From CAZSDW01 sp964605705 (GTDB lineage: Bacteria > Fidelibacterota > UBA2242), in the NCBI GenBank assembly GCA_964605705.1, contig CAZSDW010000014.1, forward strand, positions 1 to 64,000: a stretch of 64,000 bases of DNA, given 5' to 3'. The notes beneath the pieces were generated by a model that worked only from the letters and a program-made list of their open reading frames with translations, had not been told where the DNA came from and searched no databases. The position numbers and the translations under genes are program-made. Positions 37,684 to 46,667 of this stretch are shown here, piece by piece; positions within the stretch are counted from its first letter, which is position 1; the number at the start of each line of letters is the position of its first letter.

Positions 37684-37717
37684 ACAAAAAACCCACCGGG
37701 CATTTCGCCGGCGGGTT
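37684..37717 (-). terminator. trp attenuator terminator (3:4 hairpin)
   Basis: On the minus strand AACCCGCCGG pairs with CCGGTGGGTT (10 bp with one G-U) around an 8-nt loop and is followed by six T residues. It lies between the leader peptide stop and trpE, so it would end transcription before the operon when formed. Confidence 0.93.
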
Positions 37718-37791
37718 TGAATTTATTCTGTAATGGTCTCTTACTTAATCATTGTCATGTCCGGGGAAATGCCGTTTTATGAACTTTTCCC
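37699..37791 (-). promoter_or_regulatory. trp leader 1:2 and 2:3 (antiterminator) pairings
   Basis: Segment 2, GGCATTTCCCCGG (37773-37761, inside the leader ORF), can pair with segment 3, CCGGCGAAATGCC (37711-37699): 8 bp plus 4 bp around one C-C mismatch. Segment 3 contains the 5' arm and loop of the terminator, so the two folds exclude each other. Segment 1, GGGAAA (37791-37786, beginning with the last G of the Trp codons), can pair with TTTCCC of segment 2. A ribosome stalled at the Trp codons would cover segment 1 and free segment 2 to form the antiterminator. Confidence 0.85.
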
Positions 37792-37840
37792 ACCACCAAT
37801 TCTGAATTTGTACTTGATTTTTCATTTTATTCATTTTCAT
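37745..37840 (-). CDS. trpL: trp operon leader peptide with three consecutive Trp codons
   Basis: A 31-codon reading frame upstream of trpE with Trp-Trp-Trp at codons 15-17 (37798-37790), ending in TAA at 37747-37745. Possible starts are ATG 37840, 37834 and 37825; none has a strong Shine-Dalgarno, and the nearest purine run is GGCAGCG. Three tandem Trp codons in a short frame, followed by mutually exclusive hairpins and a terminator, are the hallmark of ribosome-mediated attenuation. The peptide itself probably has no other function. Confidence 0.9.
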   Translation of the reverse strand: MKMNKMKNQVQIQNWWWEKFIKRHFPGHDND

Positions 37841-37851
37841 AATCGCTGCCA

Positions 37852-37880
37852 ATTATAAGAAATTCAGGCAAATCATGCAA
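37852..37880 (-). promoter_or_regulatory. Candidate sigma70-type promoter of the trp operon
   Basis: On the minus strand TTGCAT (37880-37875) is separated by exactly 17 bp from TATAAT (37857-37852). Transcription would start near 37845, giving a very short 5' leader, so translation may begin at the second or third ATG of trpL. Consensus promoters are not known for this lineage, so use is inferred. No TrpR-like operator was identified. Confidence 0.55.
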
Positions 37881-38056
37881 GAAATATTATCTAAAATATA
37901 TAGTGCCGGATAAATGTTATTATTTGACCAATAATAGCTTAAATAATTTAAGTTCGATTTGGATTTTATCGTGATGTAAAAAACTGTGTGTACATTTAGC
38001 GGGAATGTTAAATTAAGATTGAGCTTTCAGTTCAACGTCGAAAATGGGAGAAAATT

Positions 38057-40201
38057 ATGAAAATTAAGATGTTCCACATTATCATGGTTCTCTTGTTTGC
38101 TTTCAATTTGCAGGCGGAAGAGGGCATGTGGCAATTGTCTCAATTGCCGGACTTGAATCTTGAAGAGATTGGTTTTGAAATATCCGCCGGGGATATTTAT
38201 AGTCCGGATAAAACTTCAATAAGCAACACGATCGTCTGGCTCGGAGGATGTTCCGCGTCCTTTGTATCTGCGGATGGATTGGTGCTGACCAACCACCACT
38301 GTGCCTATGGAGCACTGCAGCGGAATTCAGCCAAAGATAGTGTCGATTACACAGTCGAGGGATTTTTAGCGAAAGACAGATCCGAAGAACTGCCGGCGAT
38401 CGGGCAGAACGCTTATGTGCTCAATAGTATGAGTGATGTGACCGATGAAATCCTGAAAAGTGTCAAGGGAATTGAAGATTTGACCGAAAAAGAGAAGACA
38501 ATTGAACAGAAAATCACCGATATGGAAAAGGAAGCAGAAAATGATCGCGAGGACCGATACTGTTATATCGCTACCAACTATAACGGGAAACAATATGTTA
38601 AATATTTGTTCAATAAGTATCAGGATGTGCGAATTGTATTTGCGCCGCCCGGGGCAATTGGCAATTACGGTGGAGATATTGACAACTGGATGTGGCCGCG
38701 TCATACCGGTGATTTCACCTATTTACGAGTATATCAGGCACCCGATGGTTCCGGGGCAAAATACAGTGTGGATAATATCCCGCTGAAGCCGGTTAATTAC
38801 CTGAAAATTGCGAAAACCGATCTGAAAGATGGAGATCTGACCTTTATCCTGGGATATCCCGGCAGGACCATGCGTTACCGCAGTTCTTACTCGGTAAACT
38901 GGAACCTGAACCGGACGTATATTCCGCTGATTAAACGATTCCAGAGTATTCTGGATATCATTACAGAAATGAGTAATGCGGACCAGGAGGCGAGACTCAA
39001 ACTTGCCAGTTACGATGCCGGATTAAATAATACGATGAAGAATTTTCAGGGCAATGTGGACGGAATGCAATCTTCCAACTTTGTGGAAAATAAACGAGCT
39101 TTCGAAGCGGAACTGATGACGTTTATCAATTCAAAGAAAAAACTGAAGAAAATGTATGGCGATATCATGGACAATATTGCCGCTCAGTACGAGATCATTG
39201 AGAAGACATATGATTACGACCAGGCGCTGGGTAATTTCGGGGGCTACACAATCGGAGTGCTCTATAATCTGGGATCCGACGCCTACGATGTTGCTCGTGA
39301 ACGCGCCAAGCCTGAAGCTGACCGCCGCCCGGAATTTTCGGAGAAACGAGTCAAGGACAGCATGGCAAACCTCGACTATGTTTACCTGCGCTTTTATGAA
39401 CCTTTTGATAAAATCATGCTGATTCAGGCGCTGCAGCAGGCGGCGAAACTGCCGGAAGATCAACGAATTTCCGGGTTGGATTTTGTTTTAAATGACTCTA
39501 CGGAGATTGAAGATTGGGTAGAGAATGCGTTTGCTAAAACCGGTCTGAAAGATATTGATTATGTCAAAGATCTTTATAATAAAACAGCGGAAGAAATCGA
39601 AGCGCTGAATGATCCCCTGATTAATCTGGCTATTCAGCTCTATGATGCCAAAGACCGTGATTATCAGGAAAATAAGATCTGGAATGCACAGATTATGGAC
39701 CTTCGCAAGAAATATATCGACGCGCTCTATGCCTGGAAAGGTCAGGGGATGTACCCGGATGCTAATAGTACCATTCGTCTGACCTACGGTAAGGTAAATG
39801 GCTACAGCCCGGCGGATGGTATCTGGTACAAACCGTTTACGACATTGTCTGGCGTGGTGGCAAAAGAAACCGGCGAAGATCCGTTCAATAATCCGCAGAA
39901 GCTGCTGGATCTGGCAAAGAAAAAAGATTTCGGGCAATGGATCGATCCGGAGTTGAACGATGTGCCGGCTTGTTTCCTGGCGGAATGTGATATCACTGGC
40001 GGCAACAGCGGCAGCGCCGTGATGAATGCGAAAGGCGAGTTGATCGGACTGGCGTTCGATGGCAATTATGAAGCCATGACCAGCGACTGGCTCTATAATA
40101 CGGAACTACAGCGTACGATCGCTGTAGATATCCGCTATGTCATGTTTATTACCGAGAAATTTGCCGGAGCGGATTATCTGATGAAGGAGATGGGATTTTA
40201 A
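38057..40201 (+). CDS. S46-family dipeptidyl-peptidase (DPP7/DPP11 type)
   Basis: Exported serine dipeptidyl-peptidase that takes dipeptides off oligopeptide N-termini. The 714-residue protein has a signal peptide (about residues 1-20, ending LQA). The chymotrypsin-like parts show GLVLTNHHCAYG (catalytic His near residues 80-81), DNWMWPRHTGDFTYLR, and GGNSGSAVMNAKGELIGLAFDG (catalytic Ser651). Eighteen residues after the Ser is Gly669, the position I recall as Gly in DPP7 (hydrophobic P1) and Arg in DPP11 (acidic P1), suggesting DPP7-like specificity. GGGAGAAAATT precedes the ATG. It is divergent from the trp operon. Confidence 0.93.
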   Translation: MKIKMFHIIMVLLFAFNLQAEEGMWQLSQLPDLNLEEIGFEISAGDIYSPDKTSISNTIVWLGGCSASFVSADGLVLTNHHCAYGALQRNSAKDSVDYTVEGFLAKDRSEELPAIGQNAYVLNSMSDVTDEILKSVKGIEDLTEKEKTIEQKITDMEKEAENDREDRYCYIATNYNGKQYVKYLFNKYQDVRIVFAPPGAIGNYGGDIDNWMWPRHTGDFTYLRVYQAPDGSGAKYSVDNIPLKPVNYLKIAKTDLKDGDLTFILGYPGRTMRYRSSYSVNWNLNRTYIPLIKRFQSILDIITEMSNADQEARLKLASYDAGLNNTMKNFQGNVDGMQSSNFVENKRAFEAELMTFINSKKKLKKMYGDIMDNIAAQYEIIEKTYDYDQALGNFGGYTIGVLYNLGSDAYDVARERAKPEADRRPEFSEKRVKDSMANLDYVYLRFYEPFDKIMLIQALQQAAKLPEDQRISGLDFVLNDSTEIEDWVENAFAKTGLKDIDYVKDLYNKTAEEIEALNDPLINLAIQLYDAKDRDYQENKIWNAQIMDLRKKYIDALYAWKGQGMYPDANSTIRLTYGKVNGYSPADGIWYKPFTTLSGVVAKETGEDPFNNPQKLLDLAKKKDFGQWIDPELNDVPACFLAECDITGGNSGSAVMNAKGELIGLAFDGNYEAMTSDWLYNTELQRTIAVDIRYVMFITEKFAGADYLMKEMGF

Positions 40202-40249
40202 CAGATATAGTGGACTTAATATCTAATTAATCGCTTAGATATATCCGGA

Positions 40250-40284
40250 AAATGCACCTTTGATGATCTATTGAAGGTGCATTT
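40250..40284. terminator. Bidirectional terminator hairpin
   Basis: Perfect 11-bp inverted repeat AAATGCACCTT / AAGGTGCATTT with a 13-nt loop, between the convergent S46 peptidase and regulator genes. A/T-rich edges serve both directions. Confidence 0.75.
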
Positions 40285-40313
40285 ACTATATCTTGAAAAT
40301 GACCGGAAAACAA

Positions 40314-41537
40314 TCAATCTTCGGCAATTTCGTTATAAATCAGCATCTCGGTGTTGTAAGCGGTTTTATCGATGCCGGTTACCCGGAACAGGATTTCGAA
40401 ATATTTTGGTGTTTTCCCATATTTGTCTCTGAATTTTTGCTCCACAAAATTCCTGGTCGGTTCGTTTACCAGGAAATTGACCACTTCCGGTGCTCCAAGG
40501 GAATGATAAGAAGCGATAATAAAAATGGAGTTATCTGCGGGACCCGGCAGCTTCAGGGCTAAAACCAGATCTTCGTTCGGACCGGTCGAATGGAGCGTCG
40601 TTTGGTAAACCTGTGTTTCGCTGCTGTCGGCTGGAGTATAGGTTACTTTATGGGGCAGTATTTCAAAGCTGAAATGGGTTTTTGATAAGGTGTGTTTTAA
40701 AATATAGAGTGTTTTTATACTGCCCACATAGATGATGTTAAATTCACCGAGAATCTGTGGACTGATAGATGATGATCTGCGCATAATTGGTTTTTGACCC
40801 ACCGAGTTCAGGACGGAGAGAATCGGGGGCAGGCTCCAGATACTATGGTACGGGAAGTAGGGTTCTTCGGTTGGTTTTATATCATCGTTTGGGTGCTGTG
40901 CTTTTAACTGCTCTAATTCTTCCAATGAGTTGATTCTTCCGTCGCGAATACTGATTACATCTTTATATTTTTCACTGTAATCATTAAAGAGCAAGTGATC
41001 TCCCACAACAATCAGTATGGGTAATTCTGACTGTAAATAATCTCTCCAGATGGAATCATTTTTTTCGATGACCTGATGACTGGATAGCTTTTTACGAATG
41101 GATTGATCCCGTACCCAGAGTACTGCCAGCAGGCAACATAGCAATAAGATGATTAAGACTTTATACTGTTCTCGCAACCAATGAAATATTTTGCGGGGAT
41201 GATAGAGATTTTCACTGGCGGGTACAAATTTTGTTATGTAATGACCTTTTGGAATTCTCAGACGATACTTGTCGTCTTTTCCTTCATTATAATAGTAATT
41301 TTGCAGTTTTTTACGCAGGGTATAGGTATGTGACCGTACGGTTGTATCTTCGGCGGGATTAAAACTGGCATCCTTTCCGAAAAACTCGATCGCAATCGTG
41401 GTCTCCTTTAAGCAGGTATCTTTCTTGTTGGCTTCCACGAGATATCGAAGATATTCCACATACGTTTTGGAGCCAGAGAACTCATCACTATTAATTATTT
41501 TCTCAAGACACTTGCTTTGAATTATTTCGATGGACAT
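40314..41537 (-). CDS. Membrane-spanning winged-helix transcriptional regulator (ToxR/CadC-like)
   Basis: Predicted one-component sensor-regulator of 407 residues. Residues about 1-105 form a winged-helix DNA-binding domain of the type seen in many TolB/TPR-linked regulators (LRYLVEANKKD, ETTIAIEFFGKD, TTVRSHTYTLRKKLQNYY, RIPKGHYITKFVP). One TM helix follows (about 126-141, VLIILLLCCLLAVLW), then a ~265-residue extracytoplasmic domain with no recognised fold. The topology (DNA-binding inside, sensor outside) matches ToxR/CadC. It is divergent from the TonB receptor that opens the pectin gene group, with four tandem 10-bp repeats between them, so control of that group is a reasonable inference. 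Confidence 0.82.
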   Translation of the reverse strand: MSIEIIQSKCLEKIINSDEFSGSKTYVEYLRYLVEANKKDTCLKETTIAIEFFGKDASFNPAEDTTVRSHTYTLRKKLQNYYYNEGKDDKYRLRIPKGHYITKFVPASENLYHPRKIFHWLREQYKVLIILLLCCLLAVLWVRDQSIRKKLSSHQVIEKNDSIWRDYLQSELPILIVVGDHLLFNDYSEKYKDVISIRDGRINSLEELEQLKAQHPNDDIKPTEEPYFPYHSIWSLPPILSVLNSVGQKPIMRRSSSISPQILGEFNIIYVGSIKTLYILKHTLSKTHFSFEILPHKVTYTPADSSETQVYQTTLHSTGPNEDLVLALKLPGPADNSIFIIASYHSLGAPEVVNFLVNEPTRNFVEQKFRDKYGKTPKYFEILFRVTGIDKTAYNTEMLIYNEIAED

Positions 41538-41654
41538 GCCAAAAACGTAATTAATCTTTCTTTGAAAAGCAAAATAAAATTTTTAAGCGTTTTGAAGATC
41601 ATATCGATTATAATTATGTAAAATGTTTGCCGCTGTTTTTTTATGTTTTTCATT

Positions 41655-41694
41655 GTTGTTCACAGTTGTTCACAGTTATTGACTTTTTTTGACG
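41655..41694. promoter_or_regulatory. Four tandem 10-bp repeats, candidate operator
   Basis: GTTGTTCACA (41655-41664), GTTGTTCACA (41665-41674), GTTATTGACT (41675-41684) and TTTTTTGACG (41685-41694) follow each other without gaps. Two are identical and two share 6 and 4 of 10 positions with them. They lie in the divergent space between the winged-helix regulator and the TonB receptor. Direct repeats at one-helical-turn spacing are what OmpR/ToxR-type winged-helix proteins bind. A TTGACG -35-like hexamer is embedded in the last unit, but the -10 is poor. Confidence 0.55.
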
Positions 41695-41805
41695 AAAAAT
41701 ATCCTGAACATTCATAACAATTACGCAAAATCTATTAAACGGACACGGGGTCGAAGGCGAAAAGGTAAATTTAAAGCATATCATGATATCTTTAATTGAG
41801 AGTAG

Positions 41806-44800
41806 ATGAGGGTGAAAATGAGAAGTTTAGCGGGATATTTTTGTGTAGGTATTTTGATATTGATGGTTGGTGCCAACATTCTTGATGCCGCTGTTATTAG
41901 TGGACAGGTTACCGATCAGCAGACGGGTAAAATTTTAATTGGTGCCAATATTGTCCTGGTCGGTTCTGAAGGATTGGGAGCAGCAACCGATTATGACGGT
42001 TATTACCGGATCATTAATGTAAATCCCGGTGAATATATTGTTCAGGTTTCATATATAGGGTACGAGACAAAAGAAGTTGCAGTTCAGGTTACTTCCGGGA
42101 AAATCTCATTGCTGGATATTGAATTGCTCTATGGTGGAGCGCTTCAGGGTAAAGAGGTCATTGTCACCGCACAGACCAAAGGGCAATTGTCTGCCATTAA
42201 CCAGCAAGTCAATTCCAATACAATTATCAATGTTATTTCAGAAGAAAAAATCCAGGAATTACCCGATGCGAATGCCGCAGAGGCTATCGGTCGCTTGCCC
42301 GGCGTTTCGATTCAGCGGTCCGGCGGGGAAGCCAATAAAGTAGTTTTACGTGGTTTGAGTGACCGCTTTTCAAGCATAACTGTCGATGGGATCAGGATTG
42401 CATCCACAGATGCCAATTCCCGGGGCGTGGACCTTAGCACGATTTCTCAGGGGAGTCTCGCCGGGGTCGAACTTTATAAAGCGCTCACTCCGGATAAAGA
42501 TGCCGATGCCATTGCCGGGAGCGTGAACCTGGTTACCAAGAAAGCGCCATCAGAACGACTGCTCAGGCTGGATGCCAAGGGATCCTATAACGACCTGGAT
42601 CAAAGCTATGACCAGTACGATTTCAATTTTCGCTATGGTCAGCGGTTTTGGAAAGATTTACTGGGCTTTCAGCTGACAGCCAATACTGAAAAACGGGTGC
42701 GAAGCCGGGAATATTATGATGTCGATTATAATCAAAATCTTGATGAGGAAGGAACCGAATGGGAAATCAGTGATCTTGAAGTCGATTATACCAATGAAAT
42801 CCGCAAACGGAGCGGTGTAAGCGCCTTGCTTGACCTTGCCACACCCGACGGCGGGACAATCCGGTTGAATAATATTTATAATAAAACTATGCGGGATTAT
42901 ATCGAATACGGGAGAAATTATCCCACCTCATCGGAAGCATTACAATACAGCGCCCGTGATCGCGAACAGAGTATATATACCTATAATAGTTTCATCAAGG
43001 GTGATAATTATATAGGTGGATTGGAATTCGATTGGGGGCTCGCTTATGCCCAATCGAAATCAGAATACCCTTTTGATTATGAAATTGATTTTTTAGAGCC
43101 TTCGGCTCTGGATGATGAGGGGAACCCAATCTCTCACATGCTTCCGGTACCTGTGGGTTTCCACGGACCACTGGAAGATTTAGTCGATTATGCACTTAAT
43201 AATTTTGATATGGCTTATTTCAATACCGCCTTTTACAGAGAAGAATTGTCAAAAGAGATTAATAAAAATGTATTTCTGAATATTTCTAAAAAATATACTT
43301 TCAGCGATATTGTCTCCGGTGAATTAAAATTTGGCGGTAAATATAACAGTAAAGCCCGTTCACGTTCCCAGTCCGAGCTGTTTGCCCCTTATTATAATGT
43401 ACCGTTCTCAGAATATACCATGCTGGCGGATGGCTCTGTTGTGCTAAAAGATTTTACCGGAACCCGATTTGAGAACTTCAACAATGTGGGAGGGAAAATC
43501 ATCCTTTTCAACAATTTTTTGGAAGAAAACCCGGAGAGCCGGGACGTGTTCGATCAGTATAGCCTCTATCCTTTAATCAACCAGAATGCTTTACGAGACT
43601 GGTGGGATTTGAATAAAAATGGTTATTCAGATCCGGATGGAGATCAGCCGGAATACAATCGGAATCGGGAAGCCGATTTATTCTATTATGATATCATTGA
43701 GAGAGTTTCTGCCGGTTATTTGATGAATACGTTCAATATCGGGCAAAAGATTACCTGGATTGCGGGTATCCGTGCGGAAACAGAAAACAATGATTATGAT
43801 TCCCGTTTTTCTCCGAGCGACCTGTCCGGTTACCCGGTACCTGACGGGCTGATCCAGGATACTTCGGCAACCCACAAAGAGACTGTCTGGCTGCCCAATA
43901 CTCATTTGAATTTTAAGCCAACCAATTTTATGAGTATCCGATTGGCGGCATACAAGGCTCTGGCTCGTCCCGATTTTAATCGTCGGCTTGCTAATTATTC
44001 TTCCCGAAAATACGGTACTTTCTATCAGAGTAATTCGTTTATTATCGGCAATCCGAATCTTAAAGCGGCACAAGCCTGGAATTATGAGGTGAATACGTCC
44101 TTTTTTGGTAAAACAATCGGGCTTTTCTCAGTATCGGCTTTCTACAAGGACATTAAGGATATGTATCATCTCATGGATGCTTTATTATTTAAAGGGCGCG
44201 GCGTTCTGGACAGTATTGGGGTTCAGTATATTCCCAGCTTTGCCGATCAGTTATATGAACTGACCTATCCGTATAATTCTCAAAAACCCACCAAGGTGTG
44301 GGGACTTGAAGTGGAACATCAGGCAAATCTGAGATTCTTACCCGGAATACTTAAGAATATCGTAATCAACTATAACTTTACGATTGTTCGGTCGGAAACC
44401 TATATCCCCAGTGTCTTAATTGAGGAGTACCTGGAACAGCTGCCGGGATTTCCATTTCCGACTAAAAAGTACCGGTATCTATTACAGGAGCACAAACAAA
44501 AGCTGGAAGGTCAACCCGAATTTTTCGGCAATTTATCTATCGGTTATGATATTGGTGGTTTTTCCGCCCGGATTTCTGTCTTTCACCAGGGAGAATTCAA
44601 CCGCACATTCTCTCCGACTCGACGAGCCGATACCATTGAAAAAGAATATACCCGCTGGGATTTGGCAATTAAGCAGAAGGTAACCCAAAATATTTCATTA
44701 ATGGTAAGTCTGAACAACTTGACCGATTTGCAGGAAGGTACCGGGATCATCAACCGGATCAATAACTGGAATTTTGTTGATAACAAAGAACGTTATGGAA

Positions 44801-44835
44801 TGACGGCGGATTTTGGTATTCGTATAGAATTATAA
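41806..44835 (+). CDS. TonB-dependent receptor with carboxypeptidase-like N-terminal domain
   Basis: Outer-membrane active transporter of 1009 residues. A signal peptide (to about residue 29) is followed by a carboxypeptidase-regulatory-like domain (GQVTDQQTGKILIGANIVLVG...), a plug domain (LPDANAAEAIGRLPGVSIQR, VVLRGLSDRFSSITVDGIR) and a 22-stranded-type barrel ending in a C-terminal aromatic strand (ADFGIRIEL). The architecture is SusC/CirA-like, but no SusD gene follows. ATG 41806 and ATG 41818 are both possible; GAGGGTGA favours 41818. Co-location with pectin-degrading enzymes suggests uptake of oligogalacturonides, which is inference. Confidence 0.92.
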   Translation: MRVKMRSLAGYFCVGILILMVGANILDAAVISGQVTDQQTGKILIGANIVLVGSEGLGAATDYDGYYRIINVNPGEYIVQVSYIGYETKEVAVQVTSGKISLLDIELLYGGALQGKEVIVTAQTKGQLSAINQQVNSNTIINVISEEKIQELPDANAAEAIGRLPGVSIQRSGGEANKVVLRGLSDRFSSITVDGIRIASTDANSRGVDLSTISQGSLAGVELYKALTPDKDADAIAGSVNLVTKKAPSERLLRLDAKGSYNDLDQSYDQYDFNFRYGQRFWKDLLGFQLTANTEKRVRSREYYDVDYNQNLDEEGTEWEISDLEVDYTNEIRKRSGVSALLDLATPDGGTIRLNNIYNKTMRDYIEYGRNYPTSSEALQYSARDREQSIYTYNSFIKGDNYIGGLEFDWGLAYAQSKSEYPFDYEIDFLEPSALDDEGNPISHMLPVPVGFHGPLEDLVDYALNNFDMAYFNTAFYREELSKEINKNVFLNISKKYTFSDIVSGELKFGGKYNSKARSRSQSELFAPYYNVPFSEYTMLADGSVVLKDFTGTRFENFNNVGGKIILFNNFLEENPESRDVFDQYSLYPLINQNALRDWWDLNKNGYSDPDGDQPEYNRNREADLFYYDIIERVSAGYLMNTFNIGQKITWIAGIRAETENNDYDSRFSPSDLSGYPVPDGLIQDTSATHKETVWLPNTHLNFKPTNFMSIRLAAYKALARPDFNRRLANYSSRKYGTFYQSNSFIIGNPNLKAAQAWNYEVNTSFFGKTIGLFSVSAFYKDIKDMYHLMDALLFKGRGVLDSIGVQYIPSFADQLYELTYPYNSQKPTKVWGLEVEHQANLRFLPGILKNIVINYNFTIVRSETYIPSVLIEEYLEQLPGFPFPTKKYRYLLQEHKQKLEGQPEFFGNLSIGYDIGGFSARISVFHQGEFNRTFSPTRRADTIEKEYTRWDLAIKQKVTQNISLMVSLNNLTDLQEGTGIINRINNWNFVDNKERYGMTADFGIRIEL

Positions 44836-44943
44836 ATCTGAAAAGCAAAAACAATTTAAATGATGCAAGGAAAGGGGGAAGCAAAAAAAGTGTTATTAGG
44901 TGTAAAATTTTTAAGCAAACGGATCAACAAAAAGGAGAATATT

Positions 44944-46578
44944 ATGGTGAGTTTTAAGAGAAGGAATGTTCTGATCATTCTGACCCTTTGTTTGCTGATT
45001 TCCGGGATGACATTTGCTGATGAGCTCATCATTCCCGGTGCTGTATCGGCAGACGATTTGTTAAATGATGCAATTGCCGGTGATACTACTGCGACCGGCG
45101 CGAGAATTGATTCAAACCGTGTTTACGTGCTTGTGCGTGATGCTATCTATTTCATCAATACAACTATCCGGAATGATAGCTGGCCGATCAATATCAAGGC
45201 ACAGGATGGCACGGGTGCCCAACCGGTGATTTATTCGGTAGTCAATCCTGTATCCGGTAGTGATCCCGGTGATTTATTCCGGATCAAAGGTGATATTTCT
45301 TTAAAGAATCTGACCATTGTCGGATTTCTGGAAGCCGATCCGGAAGGCGTATCTTCCATTGGAAATTCGGCTGTTCGAACCGATGCCGCCGGCTTTGATG
45401 TCGTGATAGACGGATGCCTGCTCACCCAATGTCGTGGTCAGTTTGTGCGAACCGAGAGCGCCGCCCGAGTTGTCAAGATTACGAATTGTATCTTTGCGAA
45501 TATGGGAGATCTTGGGCGGTCGAATTTTGGAGCCGGCAAGGGGGTTGATTTTCGGGGAGCATCCTGTGATTCAGCTATCTTTATTAATAACACGTTTGTC
45601 AATTTTCAGGACCGGATTATTCGTCACCGGTCAAGTTCCGCTTCCATCCGGAACCTGATTTTCGATCATAACACATTAGTGAACGGAATGTCCTATCACG
45701 GAACTCTGGCGTTGGGCTGGGTTGGTGAAAAGGTTCAGATTACCAACAACCTGTTCATGGATACATTTGTAGCCGGACAGGATACGGATGCGGTTCGACA
45801 GTCTGAATTTGACGAATGTGCTGAGCAGGACAGTTATGGTTTTGCGAAGATGACCTGGATATCGTCTGTTCCGAATGATTCGACGACCTGGGATGTCAGG
45901 AGCAATTATTATGGAGTTTCGGCAGCCGTACAAGCTTTTTATGATGAAGTTGCTGCCACAGATAATGCGTTTCAGGGCGAAGGTGATCCGCTGACGGCGC
46001 ATATCACCGGTAAAAGTGGCGTGACAGCTTTTGTAAAAGAGGCAATCGCGTTAAGCAACAGACCGGAGCCGATGGTGAATATGGCGCGATGGTACCGGTC
46101 TCCGACGGGTGGTAACAAGACCAAAGCGACGACTAATTTCAACCGGGCGACGGATGATTATGATCGCCGCAAATGGCAGTATTTCGCCGATACACTGGAT
46201 TGCTCGTATTCAACCAGTCTGGCGGCATATACTGGTAGTACGAGTGGCGGACCTGTGGGTGATTTGAATTGGTCAGCAGGAGCTTCGGCAATTGACAACC
46301 AGGCTGTTGTCATCAAATCTTTCCGCTTAAATCAAAACTATCCCAATCCATTCAATCCCACAACCCGCATTAGCTTTTCCCTGGAAAAGGCTGATTATAC
46401 GACTTTGACTGTGTATAACATGCTCGGACAGATTGTGGCTACTCCAGTGGCAAAAAAGTTAAGTCCCGGGAGCCATGAGATTTCTTTTGATGCATCTAAT
46501 CTGGCGAATGGAATCTATTTTTATCGTTTAAATTCCGGAAATCAGGTTTCCATTAGGAAAATGATGGTGCTTAAGTGA
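44944..46578 (+). CDS. Exported parallel beta-helix protein with type IX sorting domain
   Basis: A 544-residue secreted protein starting at ATG 44944 (after AAAGGAG); the open frame extends upstream to 44860 without a ribosome site. The signal peptide ends MTFA. The central part (about residues 70-330) is a right-handed beta-helix with repeats such as NCIFANMG, NNTFVNFQ, DHNTLVNG and NNLFMDTF, as in DUF4957/DUF5123 and pectate-lyase-like proteins. The C-terminus has NYPNPFNPTTRISFSL and ends RKMMVLK, a type IX sorting domain. No catalytic lyase residues are obvious, so polysaccharide binding or cleavage is inferred from fold and neighbours. Confidence 0.82.
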   Translation: MVSFKRRNVLIILTLCLLISGMTFADELIIPGAVSADDLLNDAIAGDTTATGARIDSNRVYVLVRDAIYFINTTIRNDSWPINIKAQDGTGAQPVIYSVVNPVSGSDPGDLFRIKGDISLKNLTIVGFLEADPEGVSSIGNSAVRTDAAGFDVVIDGCLLTQCRGQFVRTESAARVVKITNCIFANMGDLGRSNFGAGKGVDFRGASCDSAIFINNTFVNFQDRIIRHRSSSASIRNLIFDHNTLVNGMSYHGTLALGWVGEKVQITNNLFMDTFVAGQDTDAVRQSEFDECAEQDSYGFAKMTWISSVPNDSTTWDVRSNYYGVSAAVQAFYDEVAATDNAFQGEGDPLTAHITGKSGVTAFVKEAIALSNRPEPMVNMARWYRSPTGGNKTKATTNFNRATDDYDRRKWQYFADTLDCSYSTSLAAYTGSTSGGPVGDLNWSAGASAIDNQAVVIKSFRLNQNYPNPFNPTTRISFSLEKADYTTLTVYNMLGQIVATPVAKKLSPGSHEISFDASNLANGIYFYRLNSGNQVSIRKMMVLK

Positions 46579-46615
46579 TTTCCGGTGTTTTGATCTGATA
46601 TCTGTAACTTGGCAG

Positions 46616-46640
46616 TTGGGAGAGTGATTCACTCTCCCAA
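46616..46640 (+). terminator. Palindromic hairpin between beta-helix and GH105 genes
   Basis: TTGGGAGAGTGA followed directly by TTCACTCTCCCAA gives a nearly loop-less stem of about 10 bp. There is no strong T-run (TTGCTATTTT), so partial termination or an mRNA-processing hairpin are both possible. Confidence 0.55.
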
Positions 46641-46667
46641 TTGCTATTTTCGAAGGTTATCGGAATT

